Shown here one piece after another: positions 56,134-64,000 of a stretch of 64,000 bases of DNA. The first letter of the stretch is position 1; every line of letters begins with the position of its first letter. The position numbers and the translations under genes were made by a program. Location: positions 1 through 64,000 of the forward strand of contig JBBHKE010001653.1 in NCBI GenBank assembly GCA_037447655.1, written 5' to 3'. The notes under the pieces were generated by a model, which saw nothing but the letters and a program-made list of their open reading frames with translations, ran no database searches and had not been told where the DNA came from. This stretch comes from Zygnema cylindricum. Taxonomy: Eukaryota; Streptophyta; Zygnematophyceae; Zygnematales; Zygnemataceae.

Positions 56134-56657
56134 TGAAAGATAACAAACCAAACGATTTATACACAACAAAGAAAGTGTTCCTCCAAAGTTCAATATATTA
56201 AATACAACCGAAGTACTAATCTCCTTCAGCTGTTGATCTTTCTACGCCTCCATAATAATCTACGCCTCCGAAAAGATAACTCTACCGCGAAGTCTTAACA
56301 AATATATATGTACACGACTACAAAACGAGTGGCGAAGTATACGGCCAACAAAAGGTAGTCGTCCTAAGTAGGTTGACCAACAATGAAAGTCAACTACCAA
56401 CCGACTTGAACTACACGGTACGACTACAACTTAAGTGAACCACACGGTACGACTATAACTTCAAACAACCGAAGCGACCAAACAACTTCCACGTCACTTC
56501 TATAGTACGGCTAGAACTCACGCGAAATGAAACGAACAAGTAACCTCTACGTCACTTCAAATATCTAGCGACGAAACTACTTCGTCGTTGGGCATATCTA
56601 CTTTAGCTACGAGAATGTTTTCGTCGCTAAGTGAGTGCTCTGTACTTAATCATAACA
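56134..56657 (-). repeat. Copia-5 right (5') LTR
   Basis: 524 bp, minus-strand start TGTTATGATTAAG, end CTTTCA, aligned to 50809-51318. Confidence 0.9.
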
Positions 56658-58001
56658 GGAGCAAAATTTAATGTTGCCAAGCAAAAGGCAAGCAATGCTT
56701 TTTAAAGCAATGGAAAGAACATACATACATATTTATGTGATAATAACATTAATTGAGATAAAATAGAGATATCATAATTGCTTCGTTTTTTATTAAAATT
56801 TTACGTAATTGTTTGTATTAGAGAGTCATTCCATTTTGGCACCATTTTCTTCGACCAAATCATGCGTTCCCATTTTTCTGATAGAAATCGGTTTTTACAA
56901 AGATATGACCGTCAAAATAAACGCATTCACATTCTAGAAAAGAAATTACACAGAACAACTGAAAAAAGGTTCAAACAAAGGAAATTCTTGAAAAATACGT
57001 GAAAGCCATGGATAATGTTTGCACTGAAGCAGAAAAAAAAACTGTCAAACTTTAGTTGAAACCCAACTCCAAAATAAATAATAAAGAATTACTTAGGGTC
57101 AATTAGTTCAGCTAGTTCAGATTGAAAATCCGATTGTAATTATATAGAGTTTGCATAACAATTCATCTCATTTGCATGAAGATTATTCTAAGGCGTAATA
57201 TTTTTTTTTAATGGCACAAAAAAATTCATGATAGTCCCTAAACTTGGTGCATTATCCATATTGGTGTGCCATTCCATCTAATTCGCATGATAATATCATC
57301 CAATTAGCGTACATTTTGGCTTATTTGAACATTAATTCATCACAATTAGACGGTATGTAATTTTCTCCAATCAACAAAATTGATTATCCGATAACAAAGA
57401 TCCTTTAGTCAACAGATATATCATCCATTTGAAATGACTCTTAGAAACTAATATGTGCACACGAAGCAATATGGACGAAAAAATGTTTTTTAAAAACCGA
57501 TTTGGAATTAAATGAAGCATACTGTTTCAATTCATAAATTTTGAAGAAAGTACATCATCCACTTTCCTCCACAGAGTGTGTTCTGGACTATTCCCTTTGT
57601 CTTTTGCTCTATGCAAGTTCAGAAAACAAAAAAAAAAGAAAAAATGGACTTCTCACCGATCAGCGGTGCCAGTTGATCCAATATTAACTTCCCTTGTCCA
57701 AGCGGGCTTCATAGCTTTTCGCTCTAGAAAAAGGAAAACAGTGAAGATAGAAATGTCCAGTCACTGACCTAATTGGAAGAGAACATTTAAAGCAAACGAG
57801 ATTCTGGACGAGAAGAATTGGCCAACTTATAGAGGTAGCTGAAATTCGAAGCGGTCCAATCTAACTGACTAGACAGGACCTAGGACTGTCTTGCAACAAT
57901 TTTCACATGGGCCGCCTGTACGCGTGAAGAAAAGCTAAGTCCGTACAGCGGTTTCCCGTACTAGAAAGCCGTTGCATTGATTCTGGTCGAAATCTGTCCC
58001 A
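56658..58001. other. AT-rich spacer, nothing recognised
   Basis: Short open frames only (56778-57002 and 57576-57767 are the longest), with no domain pattern. Confidence 0.5.
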
Positions 58002-58119
58002 TTTCCCAGAAGTCAAATACTACATTTTATAAATGTGGTCCAATGAAATTACACCTCCCCTTTCCCAGAAGTCAAATACTACATTTTACAAATGTGGTCC
58101 AATGAAATTACACCTCCCG
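58002..58119. repeat. 59-bp direct tandem duplication
   Basis: TTTCCCAGAAGTCAAATACT... at 58002 recurs at 58061 with one or two differences. Confidence 0.9.
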
Positions 58120-58141
58120 TACATCCTTTTGTATTTTGAAT

Positions 58142-58710
58142 CATAGTTCAAAAGTAGGCGTTTTTATGGTAGGCCTTTGGTAGGCGCACAAAACTTGGCA
58201 CAAAACTCACGCAGAGTAGGCATACTGTATGTGTGTGCGTTGTGCACACTCTTGTACGAACGTACGAATCTGACGTATCATCATAGTATAGCGCACGCCG
58301 CCGGACGAAATTTTTTAGCGAACTGACACGACGTAGGATTACATTCCGCGGGAAAGAAAACTTGGAAAAAAGAAAAAAACGCGGACTTAAGTCCTATCGT
58401 AAGTTGTGTTATGGGCTTTTCATGTGATCTTCTTAGATCGCTACTTTGATCAGCGACCGTCCGATCGTCCAAATCCGACGGTTTAAATAAAAAATAGCTC
58501 AAAACTCACGGAATAATAAAAATTTGTCCGAATGTTTTTCAAAATTTAGACATGACGTTTTATTCTCTATCGATCGATGTGCAACTCAACCCTGTTACTT
58601 TTTTTTTTTCGTTTTGCGACCAATACAATATGGGTCTTAAGGTCATATTGTATTTTTTGAGTACAATAGGCATATTGTATAGGCCTACTTTCACCTACTT
58701 TTGAACTATG
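58142..58710. mobile_element. hAT-like MITE A1, 569 bp
   Basis: Ends CATAGTTCAAAAGTAGG and inverse. Flanks TTTTGAAT (58134-58141) and TTTTAAAT (58711-58718), an 8-bp duplication with one mismatch. The interior aligns with both halves of A2. Confidence 0.8.
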
Positions 58711-60595
58711 TTTTAAATACTCGTAGGACTTTTTTCGCTTATCCATCTAAATTTCACGCGTGTGGTCTTTTCGCACGCTTGAAGACAAGTCAATTTTTAC
58801 TGGCGGAAAAGTCAAAATACATGTACAAGTACAATACTACAACGGTTTTTAACGGCTACAGCAAAGCAATTTCTACTGTACTGTTTTCCGTACATTTAAC
58901 CGCTCTAAATGTTCGGAAACCAAGCGTCCCCTGATAGGTCGTTGTCGGTGGGAAATTCATAATAAGTAAATAGCCTTCCACGTCATCGGCGAATAGATCG
59001 TCGGTCACGGAAGGCGGCATTCTTTAAAATCAAACTTAGATTTCCGAGACTTTCCAACCGACGGTACTAGGCGTTTGTACCACATAGTCCTTTTCATAAA
59101 TTATTTTATTTCATCTGTAGAATCCTACACCTTGAATCAGAGGTCGCAAACGTCAAAATTTCAATCCGGATCCGACCATTTTTTTTTCTCAAAATGTCAA
59201 CAATTTGGATCCGACGAAAAAAAAAATCAAAATTTTAACAATCTGAATCCGGCAATTTTTTTTTTTTTAATCTGAACACCCGAAATCCGGTCGGGTTATT
59301 GCACGTTCCCAAATTGTTACCCGGTAACCCGATACGATTCTCCGAAAAAAAAAATAACCGAAACTCGATTTCTAGAGACCACCCGTACCGGAATAAGTAC
59401 AAAGTTAATGGTACATCCCCCCTTTGCAGAAAAGCAATCATTATCGTGTCAATGACTTTTGAGGTGGGATTTGCGATGGCAATAGTGATGTCGCGTATTG
59501 TACGGTACTGTACTTTCCAGGTGAAATTTGCAATCATCAGGTTCTTTGTTTTATTCCACAATAACAAGAGTACAAAGTACAATAATGTTGGATGGTTTGG
59601 ATAGTACTGTGCTGTAGTGGTACGTACCTACGAAACCTTCATTTTTTTTTGTTTTTTTATTACCCGACCGTACCTTAATTTATTTATTTTGTTTTTGAAC
59701 CATCCGGCCGAATCCGTCCGGCCCCCAAAATTTGGCACCATAATCCGTACCGGATCCGAGACGGCCAGCCAAGTACGGATCTATTTCGGATTCGGCTACC
59801 CGATTGTGACCGCTGCCGTCAATAGCTACTAATGTCGTGTTGTGTAACGGAATAACGGGTAATTTTTTACAGCGATAAATCAGATAGTAGATGTTATCGG
59901 CGATACAATGGTCAAGGGTCTCGATATGTTTAGATATTGTGAGAATCGATCGTTTTGCCGAAGTTGCTGCGAGATTACGCGGATTGGCGATAAGCAGAAG
60001 TCGCGCGAAGTTACGTCATGTTTTTTGTCGGCTAATGTTTGTTTTCGTTTTCGTGCGTCGTGCCGTCGTAATGTCGTTTCGTTCGATCGTCAACTCTACA
60101 AGCCAAACAAAATCGTGTCCTGTTTCGTCACGCTTTTTATTGCCCTTAAAAAAGCATTAAACCCTTTTATGCCCTGTCATGCATTCGCTTCCGTACTGCA
60201 GACGGACAACGCGCGGACGGACAGACAAACGCCCTATTGAAATGTCTTCCGAACGACGACCAAAATTTGAATGCCCGTCGGTGTCGGTCGTGGTTGCTTA
60301 GTAATCGCTGACGTGGTCCCTGTCGCTGACGTGGTAACTGACGTCGCCCAAGGGACATGCCGTTCAGGGTCGCGCGGACGGACAAACAAACGCCTATTTA
60401 AAGGTTTTCAGAACGGCGACCAAAGGTCTAAAATTTCACTAATTTGTATAGAGATAGCGCGTAGTCTTTGGAAGATCGGTTACTTAATACCCATACTATA
60501 CCCATATACTCATATGCAAAAGGAGGAAACATATGTAGCACATATGGTCCATGACATAAGAAAGTATTCACAATTTAAGCAAAATTACTCCAAAG
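58711..60595. other. Intergenic with a duplicated CGGACGGACAAACAAACGCC block
   Basis: 60210-60260 and 60372-60430 are near-copies about 160 bp apart. 59120-59790 is rich in poly-A/T and CCGGATCCGA-type words, possibly a worn TIR element whose ends I could not find. Open frames 59299-59604 and 59908-60240 show no domain. Confidence 0.45.
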
Positions 60596-61585
60596 CATAG
60601 TTCAAAAGTAGGTGACCGTACGCCCATACAATATGCCTATTGTACGCAAAACATACAATATGCCCTTAAGACCCATATTGTATTGGCCGCAAAATGAAAT
60701 AAAATAGGGACAGGGCTGAGTTGCACATCGATCGATAGAGAATTAAGCGACATGTCTAAATTTTGAAAAACAATCGGACAAAAACAAATATTTCTGTGAG
60801 TTTTGAGGGACTTTTTATTTAAACCGTCAGATTTGGACGATTGGACGGTCACTGATCAAAGTAGGCGATTTTAAAAAGATCACATGAAAAGCCCATAACA
60901 CAATTTACGAAAGGACAATCTGTCATATTAGCGTCTTCAATTTTGAGGGCCACACTAAATAAAGCCTCAAATTGACCAACCAGGCAGTATGGGACGATAA
61001 AAAAAATAAAATACCACACTGCCAAAAAAATTACCAAAACCTACGGACCAACCCCGTTGGCGTTCACACGGTCGAAACGCGGCTGTCAGACGAATGTGTG
61101 TGAACGGGATTTTTTACGACATGGTTTTTTTCCCTTTTTAGAACGCACATTCTCATGCGTCCGCGGTTACTAAATCTAATTTATTGTACTTTTTAACTTA
61201 AAAAAGGTACATTTATGTACGATATGACACTGACCGTACACCACTCTATTTAAGAGACAACGTACTTTCATTTTTTACGGTACTTGGAAAATAACCCTAA
61301 TTAGAGTAATGAAAAATATAGAGTAAACTACGCTATTTGAGAATTTTCCGGTTTTTTTTTTCCCGGTTTTTTTTCCCACGGAATGTCATCCTACGCCGTG
61401 TCAGTTCGCTGAAAAATTCCGTCCGGCGGCGTGCGCTGTACTTTGATCTTACGTCAGATTCGGACGTTCGTACAGGAGTGTGCACGACGCACACACATAC
61501 AGTATGCCTACGTAGCGAGATTTTTGTGCAAAGTTTTGTGCGCCTACCAAAGGCCTACCATAAAAAAGCCTACTTTTGAACTATG
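60596..61585. mobile_element. hAT-like MITE A2, 990 bp, perfect 8-bp duplication
   Basis: Ends CATAGTTCAAAAGTAGG and inverse, flanked by CTCCAAAG on both sides (60588-60595, 61586-61593). Longer than A1 because it holds an extra block near 61130-61330 related to 43330-43560. Confidence 0.9.
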
Positions 61586-61593
61586 CTCCAAAG

Positions 61594-62086
61594 CACAATT
61601 AAAAAAAACAAAAAGGCACTTGTGACACTTTTTTTCCTCCAATTCGTACTCATTATTTCCTCTCGCCGTACAAGTCAAATGTATGTTCTCTTCTCCTGAT
61701 TTAATTTAAAACAAATCTGCCAGAAACATTTCACGGTAGTACCAAAATACTCACAACACTTATTTACATGTAATATAAAAGGAACATTGTTTGAAATATT
61801 ACTAAACCGACACTCTCAACAATCACGTATTTTAACATACCCTAAATATTATACAAACAGTACTGATCCGAGTGAATAGTGAAGGTACTTTCTCAACGAC
61901 TTAGAACCCGTACCCTACTTTTCAACCACATCATTAATTTAATAATTTTGTGTGCATAAATTTCATACTTCCATTTCTGATGCCTAAATTATTACGTTTT
62001 GCAGATGTTATCATAAACCCCACTAGCTCTATGTCTATTCATCTTCTCCTCTTTTGTTTGATCACGATATACTCTTCTTATTTTCT
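61594..62086. other. AT-rich spacer downstream of the host gene
   Basis: Nothing recognised. If the gene at 62087 is real this would contain its 3' UTR and termination region. Confidence 0.4.
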
Positions 62087-64000
62087 CTAATCAACTAAAT
62101 TCCGCAATGCAATATGAAAACTTTCCAGTAGCTTACGGTTCTCTTCTTGAATAAACGCCCGTTGTTTGGCACTCCCTTGTTCAATCATCATCCGTACTCT
62201 TGAGAGTTGTTTAGCATCTTTGAGAGCAATTCTTTCCTATTCGAATGACGTCTGTTGGAAAACACATCACCGAACAACTTAGTTGAGCATGTAATGAGAT
62301 TTTTTGAGTACCAATTTCTTTGAAGTTGCAACATGTTAGCAAAATAGGCTAGAACTCTCCTACTTGAGTAGCTCACCTTTTTAGGACTTCCAATGTATTT
62401 GAAGACATTATCTGCAAAATCACCAGATCTATCGCATGAGCGTTACCCTGAAACCATCAAACTTATGTAAGGTGAAAATTACCAAAGAGGTACAAACATA
62501 ATGTGTGGCTATCAGTTTTTACATGACAAAGGTTAGGTTTTTAAAAGAATTTAATGCCCTTGAATGTTAGGGTGATCACTAAATCATGAGTAACAAATGT
62601 TATTCTCCAGACATCTTAATCCAGTCCAAACTAACTCCCAAATCCATTGAGGGAAATAAAAAGTAAATGTAAGGAAACAAAGTGGTATCAAAGAGTCGAT
62701 AGGACGGGAGTTTAGTATTCATAACAAGTTTCCCTATTTCAACACTTTCAACCGTAAACCATCACTTGGATTTTTACTCATTAGAAGTTGGTGCCATTAG
62801 GAAAAAATAATTAAAAGAAACATAAAATCTCATTGTTTAATGTTGTATTAAAGGAATAGATCATCTTAGGGGGAAAGAGATGTGGAGTTGATGCTATGTA
62901 GCCACATTATTCAAGTATCGATTTATTACCAAACAGGATCAAAGCAGTCTTGGACACCAAATGTGCGATGAGGTTAGTTATGCTGCCACGGATTTCTGGA
63001 ATTTAGACAGTTTAGAGGCTCATAAATCATGGGTTTTTCATTTATGAAGTATTTGCAACTACAATTTCACAATCTCCTCAATGTATTGGGCTTAAATGGT
63101 TTCCAAATTTAGGTGAGTTATGAAGTCAGAACTCTGTAAATATTTCTTTTATGACTGTCACAGGAAATAAGAAAAAATATATAAACTTATCTCAAAATGT
63201 ATAACGCAAGAGGTTACACTCTGACATTGACATTGGCGTATGGCAGAGAAAAAAATAACGCACCTCCTGTCGTAGTATTGCTCTTTTAACAAGTTCCGAT
63301 ATCTCCTCCGTTGTAACATTCCATTTTTTTATTTGTTCACGTCGTTCATTTTCTATACTCTCATCCACTATACGCTGGTGATCATAGAAGCTTGCCTGCT
63401 ATACACAGAATGTGCTTTTGTAATTAGCTTTTTATTTGTAAAATTGCTGTAATGAATGGGAAAGGCATCCGAAACAAAATTGCCACTCTACAATGAGAAG
63501 AGATGGAACCCAGGCAAATTCCCAAAGTCATGCAAAAATGAGATCCTTGCATTGAAAAGACCAAGTGCTCTAGTAAAAAGAAAAAAATGAAACCTGAAGG
63601 TTTTATAAAAGACACCAAAAATAGAACTTGAGGGATATATTCTTCGTTCCACATGCCTAATGAGGTTTTCTTACATTGCTATATAGCTTCGCGGACAGCT
63701 TCTTGATCATCCAAAAATTACGGCGTGAGTTGTTTCTCCCCTGTAAGCAAAAAAAACCAGCGAAGTCACAATCAAAAACATAGACATGGCGGCATCCCAT
63801 TACAAGTTATTTGTTTTTTGAGTAACTGAATTGGACATTGGAATTGGACAATTCTGGAGGGCTGATTGGAAAAACTGGAATTCTTGATCGAAACTATTTG
63901 GATGAATGTACAATTATTTCAAATACCACCAACGTGCGTACTTGATATCTCTCGCCACAGTATTTTATACAGACAATACGGTCCAATATAAAATCTAGGA
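62087..64000 (-). CDS. Multi-exon host gene, 3' part only, unknown function
   Basis: On the minus strand, exon-like segments bounded by AG...GT join in consistent phase. (1) 64000-63942, 19 codons visible (FILDRIVCIKYCGERYQ), donor GTACGC. (2) 63740-63675, 22 codons (GRNNSRRNFWMIKKLSAKLY), acceptor TTACAG, donor GTAAGA. (3) 63395-63264, 44 codons (FYDHQRIVDESIENERREQ ... EEISELVKRAILRQE), acceptor ATAGCAG, donor GTGCGT. (4) 62447-62377, 71 nt, acceptor TTTCAG, donor GTGAGC. (5) 62251-62188, acceptor CCAACAG, ending in TGA. Introns 1-2 and 2-3 are phase 0. An alternative end uses an acceptor at 62237 and a 50-codon frame (MMIEQGSAKQRAFIQEENRK ...) to a TAG at 62087-62089, but needs one more exon to fit phase. 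The visible protein is charged and probably helical. I recognise no family. The 5' end lies outside the window. Confidence 0.5.

Larger units (their letters stand above)
50809..56657 (-). mobile_element. Copia-5: minus-strand copia element in tandem arrangement
   Basis: LTRs at 50809-51318 and 56134-56657 enclose a Copia-4-like gag-pol; a second primer site and gag start follow the left LTR. No target duplication is found at the outer ends (GGAGC on the right, internal sequence on the left). Many stops, a 76-bp tandem duplication in pol and several frame breaks. Confidence 0.9.

Noticed and set aside
59908-60240. 110-codon plus-strand frame
   Set aside because: No recognisable domain; overlaps the duplicated CGGACGGACAAAC block and another frame of similar length.
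62930-63010. Minus-strand stretch IRGSITNLIAHLVSKTAL as an additional exon
   Set aside because: It is open and follows an AG, but has no donor in a matching phase.
63424-63654. 76-codon minus-strand frame
   Set aside because: Falls in the intron between exons 63675-63740 and 63264-63395; hydrophobic from T-rich sequence.

Overview
The window reads as a repeat-dense, transposon-dominated stretch of a nuclear genome, most likely from a plant or streptophyte alga. The evidence is: plant-style Ty1/copia polyproteins, a DUF659-type hAT transposase relic, a trihelix (Myb/SANT-like) relic, and primer-binding sites that complement a plant-type initiator tRNA-Met. I cannot name the species. Nothing prokaryotic was seen. 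One 10-N assembly gap lies at 46293-46302.

Layout. 1-12132 is a copia nest: an LTR whose element runs off the left edge (143-691), Copia-1 on the plus strand (857-7238), and a 3'-truncated Copia-3 on the minus strand (7239-12132). 12133-14337 holds a tRNA-like sequence and a dead hAT transposase. 14338-20089 is Copia-4 (minus), complete with a 5-bp target duplication. 20090-33103 is a nest of small terminal-inverted-repeat (TIR) elements. Two related PIF/Harbinger-like elements there carry, respectively, a solo LTR (22363-23408) and the complete Copia-2 (23612-29761). They are followed by a hAT-like element with a TA-specific MITE inserted at its last two bases. 33104-39147 is Copia-6 (minus), abutting a 1-kb CCCTCT satellite (39148-40145). 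40146-50545 holds short TIR elements, a trihelix relic, a pyrimidine-rich tract broken by the gap, a copia 3' fragment, AT microsatellites and a divergent LTR. 50546-56657 is Copia-5 (minus) in a tandem arrangement. 56658-61600 is AT-rich with two hAT-like MITEs. 62087 to the right edge carries what looks like the only real host gene: a minus-strand, multi-exon gene whose splice phases agree exon to exon and whose 5' part lies outside the window.

Two copia groups coexist and can be told apart by their primer site. Copia-1, -2, -3 and the left-edge LTR have GGTTATGGGCCCACC directly after the LTR, which complements the anticodon arm of initiator tRNA-Met (half-tRNA priming). Copia-4, -5 and -6 have the standard TGGTATC-type site complementary to the tRNA 3' end. 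All copies are decayed by stops and frameshifts. Copia-4 and Copia-5 share two in-frame stops and both lack the reverse transcriptase YVDD aspartate. No copy looks autonomous as it stands.
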